In this document: in pieces, positions 27,001 to 33,506 of the stretch
Layout of the letters: each line of letters starts with the position of its first letter
Numbering within the stretch: the first letter of the stretch is position 1
Source: a virus
IMG/VR virus record: IMGVR_UViG_3300008954_000145
Coordinates: 1-35,119 of that record
DNA: 35,119 bases
Strand: one strand, 5' to 3'
Notes under the pieces: generated by a model
What the model was told of the DNA's origin: nothing
Database searches by the model: none
Seen by the model: only the letters and a program-made list of their open reading frames with translations
Made by a program: the position numbers and the translations under genes

Positions 27001-28457
27001 GCATCGCCTGTAACAAGCACACCTTCGTCGGTTGAACTAACTCCCTTTCCAACTCTTTTATTACTTATGGCAACAATTTTCCAATTTTTATCAATTTGAA
27101 TTTGAAACTGGTCTTTGAGGTCGTCATTAAGATTTGGGGCCACTCCTTTATATCCCTTCTGCTGTTCTAGCAACGTCTGAAAGGCTGATGGGAAATCTCG
27201 TAACTTGTCGGCATAAATTGCTAAATCTACCGGGGTTGTCATTGTTTTGCTTTTTTTAATTTCTTTTTGATAGGCTTCCAAAATTGAAGCGACAACGTTC
27301 AGATCTCTTGCAAGGCCCGAGGGGGCCAGTCCAAATCTTCTGGCGATTCCCCCTGACCAAAACACAATTGGCTCTTTCTGAGTAGTTTCTTTTTGGGTTG
27401 CTAAATGGGCTCCAAGTTTGGCTGTGTCTTTTTTAAGTTCTGTCTTAACATTGTCGTGAACAAGAATTCTCCAAACTCTTTCTGCCGAGGGTATTGCAAT
27501 GTAGTTTTTGGTCCCCCAATCAAGGCCAAATTCGGTTCTTATTGGGAAAGTCTCCATATTGATAATTAACCAGTTTGCAAATAGGTCAATCTGTTTTAAA
27601 TTCGCGCCCAAATCACTTTCAAGTTGGTTTTCACCCAGTTCCTTGAGGGTTCCCAACGTCGCTTCCTCTTCATACCAATCTTTCTTTTCAATTTGAGCCA
27701 TATCAATTGTCCAGTGTTTTATAAATCGATGAAGGGCAGGAACTCGTGGATCCTGAGTATTTGGAACCGGATCACCGGACATATCTTTGTTTCTGTACCA
27801 TTTTCGACCACTGTCAAGACTGACACCTCCGCCCTCAATCTTGCCAAGACTGCTCCAAGCATTAAGCTTTTTTTGCACCCAATCAGAGCCCACTTTTGCT
27901 GATGTTCGGACGATACATGCCCAATAATTTTCGCCGTCGATATTGAGAAGTTCTATCGTTCCATCTGCCTTATCCATCCAAGGTTTTTGAGCATCAGAAA
28001 CGATGGGAGCAATGGCTGGATCTTTTTTAATGTTTTCTTCTGTTATTTTAGCTTGGTCGGCTTCAACTGTGTACCAGACGCCCACAGATTTAACAACTAA
28101 TTTTCCATCGGTATCGACTTCCGGATCTGGGTCGTTACCTGCGCCATACCCACCAACATAATCTGGGTGGCTTGGGTCACAATTATGAGGTTGGCTCACT
28201 CCAGCGGGGGTTGAATTGGCTGCATTTTTCAATTCCAACAGGTCAACCGCGTCAGCAAAAGGACCACCTTTGACAGCAACCTCGCCGACTTTTACTTTCG
28301 TAAGTTTTAAAGCCTCCCTGTACAACAACTCAACGTCGATTCCCGGATCAGGGGCAGCTTTCCCATCTGCAGCAGCCGCACTCCAAGCGTTTGTGACGTT
28401 TTGTATCTGTTGTTTGTAATCTATTACATCTATCTTTATTTCTATTGTATTTGTCAT
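21048..28457 (-). CDS. Giant protein of unknown function, 2469 aa, tail/baseplate hub or tape-measure candidate
   Basis: No named domain recognised. The N-terminal 600 residues are mixed alpha/beta. Residues 761-779 (RVAICAALILLIPAIWQLI) and about 798-835 are strongly hydrophobic and are followed by long amphipathic helical sequence. The C-terminal quarter is rich in Pro, Tyr and Trp with hydrophobic helices. The gene lies between the spike genes and gp25. In contractile phages that slot can hold the hub or, less often, the tape measure. Hydrophobic stretches inside a very long protein fit a tape measure, but the Pro/Gly-rich mixed composition does not look like a continuous helical ruler. 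Its stop is separated from gp25 by the 48-nt leader. The ATG at 28457 lacks a clear Shine-Dalgarno; the next in-frame Met is near residue 161, so an alternative start is unlikely. Confidence 0.75.
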   Translation of the reverse strand: MTNTIEIKIDVIDYKQQIQNVTNAWSAAAADGKAAPDPGIDVELLYREALKLTKVKVGEVAVKGGPFADAVDLLELKNAANSTPAGVSQPHNCDPSHPDYVGGYGAGNDPDPEVDTDGKLVVKSVGVWYTVEADQAKITEENIKKDPAIAPIVSDAQKPWMDKADGTIELLNIDGENYWACIVRTSAKVGSDWVQKKLNAWSSLGKIEGGGVSLDSGRKWYRNKDMSGDPVPNTQDPRVPALHRFIKHWTIDMAQIEKKDWYEEEATLGTLKELGENQLESDLGANLKQIDLFANWLIINMETFPIRTEFGLDWGTKNYIAIPSAERVWRILVHDNVKTELKKDTAKLGAHLATQKETTQKEPIVFWSGGIARRFGLAPSGLARDLNVVASILEAYQKEIKKSKTMTTPVDLAIYADKLRDFPSAFQTLLEQQKGYKGVAPNLNDDLKDQFQIQIDKNWKIVAISNKRVGKGVSSTDEGVLVTGDAVKAEYFEVGIPPVGVVLGDSTVLHYLHQSAKILDKIGSPEGVKLYHWSDFLKDFHYPFPEIKPVGGPVTEVLDDIINFGLPPGGLNDVFADPDGRISGKLLHNINRQADATYNLIGERIFGGQILSKRMTRIQSVEDMFGQMLHKVSIAELIGIAFKCLAKYTDLAGYLDAGCGYAIETLGLEKAEKELLPMLEKKDPQTAAFLRQKLDDMKAMLVGAQSGQWISAATDNKVVATVDKADATGFMKEAGSKDVKAQLDKGLKNILSGLETSSPERVAICAALILLIPAIWQLIKEDIDEEKLWRSMKKRLRVFIMADFPIIDFLGAIGDMVVQIMLNVVRDILMSLIERIIGKIDQYCSESADSDLINSDPEDSPYNQGNINDIIRENASPEEFAKAIADVTAELGSTENVITFVDFTDFFDDLSEKLSVSELCSLMGGQVSQALRSRIELLVQESHPNLLPLLKRRILFEKIFKSISAVVDPSACRRLVEEHEERKRLYSECCINPDPYAAKEKHLADQIGPDEAKKAIDREKIENTVFIKDMIPWIADPKYLENLLPPLFCGPDAPNGIVKLQQPSMAYSFDKMLRGLFEEVENTFNKDVKKYKKMIMSSSTPWKDANATDPDAGHQTFGDSVSTWLDMLVSMILPFGDDPEPSSTQAKNMAFKMNTAAGIVSPEGNLLVAKELRQQLDPEDMNLKFHKGDYVEGFEISFKAKAKKITYYENRSTEPKVIPLLDPNDLDELGVPQMITLDPGEYRTDVVYIDPNYNDALFTKIATTGELEQSETTAAEDLKKMVQEGPLKSIFSDQTSSDKFFNTVLATSEFDDLYEAVIIQVYKRFLEKTKDSGFFQRNIFKRLKLESGSPPLSPIVAKDGQCQPYSEQVGANPDFMNAGTFVAKVKERREELQCKVEDPEAQAMQEAVVEMIARLQTIQVFLKLLFAASLFDFENVFNSQVVQEMIATELGEDMLKTGSQRQNISTQERISRTAQRIAIGIIDSKEDSALKDAQIVQVMKDKKMKYNSALDIVESGEGPKIENVSLKDPLTGEEIEVRTGSQALLFLAKEEMPEIKELYKEKMKHLLPQDNVFDRSDPKRFFSRIAYSDFVEMPFGVNNAGPTLLDGGIPRRLIETAPKKGHPVYPRFQRIREKGFDGGLFFERYVEIVPRELPEGTKDQLKKLIEVADPDTKSTLEWMLGGFAHNQFPDANYSHRGKINLDRAKVHFPRMKRISVNQSGFEGLSESDPKFTKPAGNTGIDINLQIYKTLINLPYTTYFEPIKFGVRLSLVVSENSDVNFKKIEEEYNNYLDSIIAEDDGFATMLKAQKIRDKILEEKVLMLEQVHTGGERFLVLPLIDESESPFAPSTKFIDVVGEDTADNHLLLDSVDYFKVKTTTGATDQRTSGDMRDAIENSPEGKAIIDGVFKMDRFFSAMTANHIVAFDVAYPQIVDIFNATKAHLGSLIDVISNIGQYEEPMLDDIEDSIDIKPWWETISIDWEDVPIFLLQMLASMVDPTWRSNWIWQGGIGPITPIGIAAKLLGPDPTGEEDRTENEIKKQCFDTLSAKINASKDILKKAADALAANKKPGGATEKFWPSLSFEEQRTLLDFHMHDIISKYGMSSMDWAQQNGDTIYIQNGYVLTGDKRIETVGIDTETTDYQDEVSTILNASSFNPGTYEGDYMLKRYPRKIQESYNIFSFVSEYLEGYYGVMMQNPELQQGIYLPGKEWPEMDLGLVELRNALARFLSGLKFNSYKYTLGVDKFNPWPVDFLYISQPQISEHAGKNIATPIQWGDPEYAGMNFGHYNAHPMVVEDKGPVKHGYPSLIHSSLSIADTHRSIWQGFEAQIYKEHIALKSLDDQLSIALVGIGATAGRPRAPLSPSDFSDDGKTQAFKGYRGGLGEFQVFHPDGFKKYSAYTQGSWINLPHLSPYYLAAYYFSKSPLIEAGANESLGKDNPAWKHSEGKGQFGKWKLTPPEEVTSSKKTWF

Positions 28458-28462
28458 TTTTA

Positions 28463-29464
28463 TTAATTTGTCGTATTATGTGTGCTTAAAATATTATCCA
28501 TTGAGCACGGAAGTTCTAAATATTTAATTTTTTGAGCGCCGAGCGTACCCTTTTTTATCACTGCGTCTTTTTTACACATAAGTTCTGCCTGTATCATCGC
28601 TCTGGGGCCGTGATAAAAAGCAAGGGCATAGTCCGGATGATTTGTGACGCCGCCCAGCTCGCCAGAGCCTTTTCCCGTTGTCATTCGACCGAGAGCCTCT
28701 TCGATAGTAACTTTGTGTTTATGATTTGCAACCACTCTATTGAATGCCGTCTGAACAGAAACAAAAGTATTCAACATTCCAACAACATCATCTAGTTGCT
28801 TGTATATGTCTAATAGACATGTCTTCAGGGCGTGGCCTTTCACGAGAGGTTGTTGCTCTCCTTCGATGCCACCTCCAATTAAATCAATGCCGCCTCCGCG
28901 AGAAGATAAATGACCGCCGTGTGAATCCTTATGATCGACCCCTGTTACAATTTTTATACTCTCTCTGGCGACAATTCTGACATCATCTGCTTTGATTGCA
29001 ACGGCAGACCTGTCTTGAGGGGGGAAATGGTTTATACTATGGTCTCCGAAGCTAAAAGCTTCGTCAACGCCTTGCGCTCCCAGGTCAAGGTATTCATCAA
29101 TGTTTTTCGCTTTTTGAGTTATATAGACTCGGGCAGCATCTTTTTTAAAACTAGGATTGGTGTTGATTTGCTTTCCCTCGATATTGTTGATTATATTGGC
29201 GGAATTTCTTCCAGCAACAAGGTCAATCATTCCACAGCGAGTTTCACCGCCGCCTCCAGCGCCGGAAGTTATACCTGCAGGTCTGTCCCTGCCTAAAACA
29301 ATATAAGAGTTGTTTTGACCTACCCAGACATCTTCACAAGGAGCTTCGGCGAAATTGGGAAGCTCTTCGTGCATAACTTTGCACCCGGCTCCACCATAAT
29401 TTGGATCATCGCCGTCGCCAATGTTTGCTCTTTTATTTAACGTTGCTTTTACATTTGTGGTCAT
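28463..29464 (-). CDS. Spike-like baseplate protein with gp5C-type beta repeats, 333 aa
   Basis: Residues 1-90 are Gly/Asn-rich, with NNSYIVLGRDRPAG followed by GGGGETRCGMIDLVAG. Residues about 153-197 read VAIKADDVRIVARESIKIVT and then GGIDLIGG, the alternating V-x-I pattern seen in trimeric beta-helix needles such as the C-terminal part of T4 gp5. From 207 onward (LVKGHAL..., then an amphipathic helix, then FNRVVANHKHK near 241) comes a helical segment. This suggests a trimeric component of the central spike, or a cap or collar around it. It directly follows the gp5-like lysin gene, overlapping its regulatory sequence: TAGGAGAG before this ATG includes the stop of the upstream gene. No catalytic motif was found. 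The role is inferred from repeat pattern and position. Confidence 0.78.
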   Translation of the reverse strand: MTTNVKATLNKRANIGDGDDPNYGGAGCKVMHEELPNFAEAPCEDVWVGQNNSYIVLGRDRPAGITSGAGGGGETRCGMIDLVAGRNSANIINNIEGKQINTNPSFKKDAARVYITQKAKNIDEYLDLGAQGVDEAFSFGDHSINHFPPQDRSAVAIKADDVRIVARESIKIVTGVDHKDSHGGHLSSRGGGIDLIGGGIEGEQQPLVKGHALKTCLLDIYKQLDDVVGMLNTFVSVQTAFNRVVANHKHKVTIEEALGRMTTGKGSGELGGVTNHPDYALAFYHGPRAMIQAELMCKKDAVIKKGTLGAQKIKYLELPCSMDNILSTHNTTN

Positions 29465-29473
29465 TTTTCTCTC

Positions 29474-31966
29474 CTACGCTTTCATCGTTGTGTTTATGTC
29501 TGTCCATCTTGGTTTTTTCCCCGACGCAACAGCCCTTAAGACGGTTATTGTTCTTTTGTATGCTGCCGAATGGCTCATTCCCTTGTTCAGTCTGAGGAAC
29601 ATATAATGTGCAGCCATCAGACCGTCTCCGTGAGGGTGTTTTCCCCAGTTATGAGGGATTATCCCAGACATACTGGAGAATTTACCTCCTGCGCTTCCCC
29701 AATAAAAAGAGGAGCCTTTTTGACCGGGAACAGTTTTTTTAATCGTCGGAGCTTTTTTACAAACCCAGCTTATCACTTTATACAAACTGTTAAGCTGTGC
29801 CGAGGTGTTTGTTAGGTATCCTCCTCTGGACTTTGTTCTCCAAAGCCACTGAACTGGAATTACTTCGCTCTTAGCAGATGTTTTTGAAAGCTTTTTTCCA
29901 AAAAACGGATTTTCGATCTCAATCCCAACGGAGCGGTGGTTGTTTCCTTTTGCATGACTGCACGCTCTTTCAATTGGCACGTGCTGGGTTATTCCGCCGT
30001 GTCGGTCAATAATAAAATGTACTCCAAGGTTTCGTTTGGTCAGAATTCTTTCTGTTGATTTTCGACCAGAGGAAAGACTTTCGTGTAAAACTATTTGATC
30101 CAGACCACCTCTTCTTTTATAGTCTCTAAACTTGGCGCCCTTTTTCCACTTAGAGGGAATGTCTGCAATTTCAAGCTTAAGTGGACTTAAATTTCTTTTC
30201 TTTTTCCGCTTGCCTTGAGGGTGGTCTTGAGGGGTTGATTCGTCCTCCTCGTGACAATTAGACGTAGGGGGGGGAGAATCTGTTGACGGTAGTTGTGACT
30301 TTGACCCTGCCTTTTTCTTTGACTTCGAAGAGGCGGGACTTGTATCTGTTGCTGGGTTTACGCCTTTCTTTTCAGCTATTGCCCTCCAAACACCAAAAGC
30401 TTCCTCTGCAGAACGACCTTCGCCGCCGTTGGGAGGGAACGCTGGTACTGGTCGTTTGTCGATCACCTGCTTTATTGTCTCTGATCCTAAAAGAGATTTT
30501 ATAGCGCTCTTAACAGTGGCCTCCCCACTTAAATTGTTCCAAAGAGTGGGGCCTCTTACTTTTATATCGTTGTGTTTTCTTGTATATTTGTGTTCTGCGC
30601 CGCCGCCAGCCCACCAGATACCCAAAGAAAAAGTATTCTTACCACCTTTTTTCATGTGACTGAGGAGGCCGTCTTTTTTATATGTTTTTTTTCTGTTTCT
30701 GAAAAGTCTCAAATAAGAGATGATCGTGAAGTCGATTGAGAGCTTTGGATCAAGCAGTTCCCAATGTTCCATCTTTCCAAGAAGATTTTTCTTATCCGTA
30801 GTCTTTTCCCAGTCGAATCGAATGGCCTTTGGAGGTTGTCCCATTCCATAGCCAGTATCATTAAGCTCAATGGCTCTTGAAGGGCTGTTTCTCAAGGTCC
30901 CTCCCAAAGTTCCAAGCGGGTTCCAACGACACTCTCTATAAAAAACTCCCCAGACAATTTGAGCCAACAATCGCCAAGGCTCTAAGCCCTTCTCCCAGCC
31001 CAGCAACGGGCCTATGTCCACAACCTCGTTTTTTGCTCCTGCTTTTTTGATCCAATAATCTGCCGCCCAAATTACATAGGCTTTTAGCCGAGCACGATTG
31101 CCGCCTTTGAGCCAATATTGTCTTATCGCAGGGAGGTGTTTAGCTTCGTGCGTGTAGAGCCACCAAATATATTGCCCCTTAGAATTCTTACCCTTGCAAT
31201 TGTTACCTCCTCCCTTTTTTCTTGTGGGGTAGCAAGTGCCATACTGGGTAAACTTGTCCATCGTTGTGGTGGCCGGTGTATTTGAACCAGCTAAAGAATC
31301 GCCTTTGGGACTGGCGCCGTTTAGTTGAGAACCTACGCAACCTTTGCCGCCGCTAGAATGAATAGACGTTAGAGTGTTTGAAGATTTGTTTGAAACTGTT
31401 ATCTGGGCCTTGCCTCCGAGCACAGGTCCCAAATAAATTGGGTCAGTGAAATTATTTCGATTTCCGTAATCAACCCACACAATATCTCCCGGTTTCGGTT
31501 CGGGAACATCAGTATCTTGCGCGGTGAAAATATCGTGCTGATCTATTAGCCAATTATCTCTGTCTGTTGCTTCTCCCAAAAGACCTTCGGGGGGTTCTAA
31601 TCCGGCGTGAAGTTCGGGTATTCTAGCCCAAATTTGAATTAGTTGAACATCTTCGTCCAATTCTAGTGGAGATGAAATACCAAAAAGTCTATCACCCCAA
31701 GAAGCGGGAGCGTGGCGAGACACCGTTGAGTCTAGTTTTTCAGAATTGTTATAAAGGCCCGGACCTGAAGCTCCTCGCTTGACCCTTAAAACTATTGCCT
31801 TAAATTTCGAGATATTCTTGAACACCTGATGAGACAGGGCCTGCTTTTGTGTCATCCTAGCGATAGAGGCGGCGCTTTCTTCAGCGGTAATACGAGGCTT
31901 GCCCGTAGCTGTTCCAATGTTGTTCAAAAGACCCAAAGGGGGGTTAAGGCTTGTAGGTTTCGACAT
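29474..31966 (-). CDS. 5: gp5-like baseplate hub/spike protein with SLT-like and Amidase_2 domains, 830 aa
   Basis: Residues 53-185 form an OB-fold as in T4 gp5, ending with KPGDIVWVDYGNRNNFTDPI, a hub-spike hallmark. A Ser/Gly linker follows. Residues about 265-490 resemble a goose-type/SLT lysozyme: YRECRWNP with candidate catalytic Glu345, SRAIELNDTGYGMGQ (363-377, the usual 'GLMQ' place) and WWAGGGAEHKY (451-461, the usual 'AYNGG' place). A charged linker spans 540-600. Residues about 620-790 match N-acetylmuramoyl-L-alanine amidase type 2: IVLHES with His628, GVHFIIDRHGGITQHV, RSVGIEIEN near 683, and PHNWGKHPHGDG with His772 as a probable second zinc ligand. It would cut both glycan and peptide bonds of peptidoglycan during injection. 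T4 gp5 carries only one lysozyme. The ATG directly follows the stop of the 105-aa gene (TAAATG) and has AGGAAA upstream. Confidence 0.85.
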   Translation of the reverse strand: MSKPTSLNPPLGLLNNIGTATGKPRITAEESAASIARMTQKQALSHQVFKNISKFKAIVLRVKRGASGPGLYNNSEKLDSTVSRHAPASWGDRLFGISSPLELDEDVQLIQIWARIPELHAGLEPPEGLLGEATDRDNWLIDQHDIFTAQDTDVPEPKPGDIVWVDYGNRNNFTDPIYLGPVLGGKAQITVSNKSSNTLTSIHSSGGKGCVGSQLNGASPKGDSLAGSNTPATTTMDKFTQYGTCYPTRKKGGGNNCKGKNSKGQYIWWLYTHEAKHLPAIRQYWLKGGNRARLKAYVIWAADYWIKKAGAKNEVVDIGPLLGWEKGLEPWRLLAQIVWGVFYRECRWNPLGTLGGTLRNSPSRAIELNDTGYGMGQPPKAIRFDWEKTTDKKNLLGKMEHWELLDPKLSIDFTIISYLRLFRNRKKTYKKDGLLSHMKKGGKNTFSLGIWWAGGGAEHKYTRKHNDIKVRGPTLWNNLSGEATVKSAIKSLLGSETIKQVIDKRPVPAFPPNGGEGRSAEEAFGVWRAIAEKKGVNPATDTSPASSKSKKKAGSKSQLPSTDSPPPTSNCHEEDESTPQDHPQGKRKKKRNLSPLKLEIADIPSKWKKGAKFRDYKRRGGLDQIVLHESLSSGRKSTERILTKRNLGVHFIIDRHGGITQHVPIERACSHAKGNNHRSVGIEIENPFFGKKLSKTSAKSEVIPVQWLWRTKSRGGYLTNTSAQLNSLYKVISWVCKKAPTIKKTVPGQKGSSFYWGSAGGKFSSMSGIIPHNWGKHPHGDGLMAAHYMFLRLNKGMSHSAAYKRTITVLRAVASGKKPRWTDINTTMKA

Positions 31967-32284
31967 TTATTTATTTTCCTGTATTAGATCAAATAAGGTA
32001 TCCTTATCTTGATCTGACAGCGACACTGTAGCAGGATTGTTGTTTTGCTTATTTATGATTGCCGAGACCTTTACCAATTGCTCGTTTGAGCGCTGAAGTG
32101 TTTCGACATATTTTGCCGCAATTAACCCCAAATCTTTATGAGTGTTGTCTGTGGATGCTTTTTTCATCTCAGCAATTAAATCCGACAATAGAATGTTTGT
32201 GGTGCTTCGGTCTAAGCGAATGTTCTTAACCGCCTCTTCTAAGAGGTCTTCCAGATTTTCAGAATTGTTTATTCCCGATCCCAT
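31967..32284 (-). CDS. Small helical protein, 105 aa, possible transcription co-activator
   Basis: No family recognised. It is predicted to be mostly helical: residues 8-90 are a near-continuous amphipathic helix pattern with acidic and Lys-rich faces. The C-terminus, DKDTLFDLIQENK, is a short acidic-hydrophobic peptide like the C-terminal tails of T4 gp33 (ending TLDFLL) and gp55, which bind the RNA polymerase beta-flap. The resemblance is short and the order of residues differs, so it is a hypothesis only. The gene overlaps the sigma-factor gene by 16 nt, placing it in the same transcription unit. The start ATG at 32284 is preceded by GGGAG at about 12 nt. Its stop abuts the gp5-like gene. 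Confidence 0.7.
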   Translation of the reverse strand: MGSGINNSENLEDLLEEAVKNIRLDRSTTNILLSDLIAEMKKASTDNTHKDLGLIAAKYVETLQRSNEQLVKVSAIINKQNNNPATVSLSDQDKDTLFDLIQENK

Positions 32285-32949
32285 TTATGTTTGAACTCCC
32301 TATACTTAATTCGTAACTTGTTGAGATTGTTAACTATCTGTTTTGTGTTCAGTCCAGTTATCTCTCTTATGTATAGGTAAATAGCCTTTTTGTTAAAAAT
32401 TTCAATCTCTTGAGAGTTAACAAATAATATTTTTATGGCCTCCAAAACTTTGCGTTCGTTCGTCTTTAGGTTCTGACCTTCCCATTGAGAAATTTCAAAC
32501 CAGAGACCCTCCCAAAACTCTTTTTCGTTTCTTTTTTGATAATATTCATTCTCGGTGGAAAGGTATTCCTGCTCTAACTCTTTTTTAATATTATCAAACT
32601 GTAATTCTCTTTTTGTTTGGAGAGCGTTCTTTTTTACCTTGTGAATAAACCAGTTTTTTGTTATGACGCTGAAATATGCAAACGCCTTGGATCCTCGCTC
32701 TGGGTCAAACTTGTCTAGAATTGTTGTAAGCCAGATCTTGCACTCTTCTTTATACAGGTCAATGTTCGGCAGGTTGGTAAACTTGTAAGTATAAACAATC
32801 TTGTCGACCAGTTCACTGAACGCTGGTTCAATTAGGCCGACGTACAATTTTGTTCTTACTTTAAGATCCTTTGTTTGTGCGTACTCTACGATTGCATCTT
32901 GATGCACCTTCGTAAAATAATATGTCTTCTTCTTTTTAGTCCTCGTCAT
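32269..32949 (-). CDS. 55: gp55-like late-transcription sigma factor, 226 aa
   Basis: Residues about 30-115 match the single conserved block of T4 gp55: LDKFDPERGSKAFAYFSVIT and KNWFIHKVKK near 78-107, equivalent to HNFDETKYKNPHAYITQ and the following basic helix in T4, the region that binds the beta' coiled coil and the -10 element. The protein is about 40 aa longer than T4 gp55 (185 aa). Its C-terminus (IREITGLNTKQIVNNLNK near 196-213, followed by a basic helix) reads as a helix-turn-helix, so it may carry a region 4-like domain that T4 gp55 lacks. The ATG at 32949 is preferred over an upstream TTG at 32979 that would extend the overlap with the neighbouring gene from 14 to 44 nt. It is followed by the 105-aa gene with a 16-nt overlap. 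Confidence 0.78.
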   Translation of the reverse strand: MTRTKKKKTYYFTKVHQDAIVEYAQTKDLKVRTKLYVGLIEPAFSELVDKIVYTYKFTNLPNIDLYKEECKIWLTTILDKFDPERGSKAFAYFSVITKNWFIHKVKKNALQTKRELQFDNIKKELEQEYLSTENEYYQKRNEKEFWEGLWFEISQWEGQNLKTNERKVLEAIKILFVNSQEIEIFNKKAIYLYIREITGLNTKQIVNNLNKLRIKYREFKHKWDRE

Positions 32950-33244
32950 CTTGTTCTTGCTCTGCCTCTTCTCGAACAATTTCTCTAGCTTCTATATATG
33001 CTTTAAGTGACTCCTCGACTGCTTTAGAGTGTTTTAATAAGTTGTCTATAACAGCGTCTCCGTGATATGTCTCCATTTCATTGATAGTTTGAATGTGATT
33101 GCTGTATTCCTCTAAGATCTCAACAATCTCGTCCATGTTCTCGGACAAGTCCCAGACCCTCCTTATAACCTGTCTAATATACCATATCAGCAACACGTTT
33201 GCCGATATTGATAAAACTAAGAACAAATATAAAAAAAATGTCAT
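32936..33244 (-). CDS. Single-pass membrane protein, 102 aa
   Basis: The N-terminal 23 residues (MTFFLYLFLVLSISANVLLI and following) form one hydrophobic helix, followed by basic RQVIRRV, then a helical, Glu-rich domain with coiled-coil spacing and an acidic tail EQEQDDED. This suggests an inner-membrane anchor with a cytosolic helical domain under the positive-inside rule. The ATG at 33244 overlaps the TGA of the upstream FmdB gene (TGATG), favouring translational reinitiation. A GTG one codon earlier is possible but less likely. It overlaps the sigma gene by 14 nt. The family is unrecognised. It may be a phage-encoded membrane modulator; a holin is a weak possibility because only one transmembrane segment is present and the soluble domain is long. 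Confidence 0.75.
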   Translation of the reverse strand: MTFFLYLFLVLSISANVLLIWYIRQVIRRVWDLSENMDEIVEILEEYSNHIQTINEMETYHGDAVIDNLLKHSKAVEESLKAYIEAREIVREEAEQEQDDED

Positions 33245-33504
33245 CACGGGACGTACTCTTCTTGCAAGAACTTTTCTTTCTCCTGTTTCACTTCTTTTTT
33301 AGTGTCTTCTATAAAAGAATTGACAAGAGAACCAACTTCAGCAGGGCGGTCGACTTGTTGTTCGAGAGTTATAAAACCGGCTGGCACTCTAACTAAAGAA
33401 TTTTTGTTCTCACACTTTTCACAGTCTGTTTTGCGCTCTTCGAGAGAATGTCTCACTTCGAACAAATCAGAACAGACTGCACACTTGTAAACATAACGCG
33501 GCAC
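33244..33504 (-). CDS. FmdB-type zinc-ribbon protein, 86 aa
   Basis: Starts PRYVYKCAVC and continues with CEKC at residues 28-31, giving the Cys8-x2-Cys11 ... Cys28-x2-Cys31 four-cysteine zinc ribbon of FmdB regulators, whose typical start is 'MPxYxYxC'. The C-terminal part (about 45-86) is Lys/Glu-rich and helical. The start codon is GTG at 33504, preceded by GGGGA. FmdB proteins are annotated as putative regulators with no proven mechanism, so a DNA-, RNA- or RNA polymerase-binding role is inference. The neighbouring gp55-like sigma factor makes a transcription link plausible. Its stop overlaps the start of the membrane protein gene by one base. Confidence 0.85.
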   Translation of the reverse strand: MPRYVYKCAVCSDLFEVRHSLEERKTDCEKCENKNSLVRVPAGFITLEQQVDRPAEVGSLVNSFIEDTKKEVKQEKEKFLQEEYVP

Positions 33505-33506
33505 TT

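Noticed and set aside
32950-32979. Upstream TTG start for the sigma-factor gene
   Set aside because: It lengthens the overlap with the previous gene to 44 nt and adds a short basic leader. The ATG at 32949 gives a normal 14-nt overlap.
32936-33244. Holin assignment for the single-pass membrane protein
   Set aside because: It has only one transmembrane helix followed by a long acidic coiled-coil-like domain, and no endolysin or spanin gene is beside it. Holin function is not supported.
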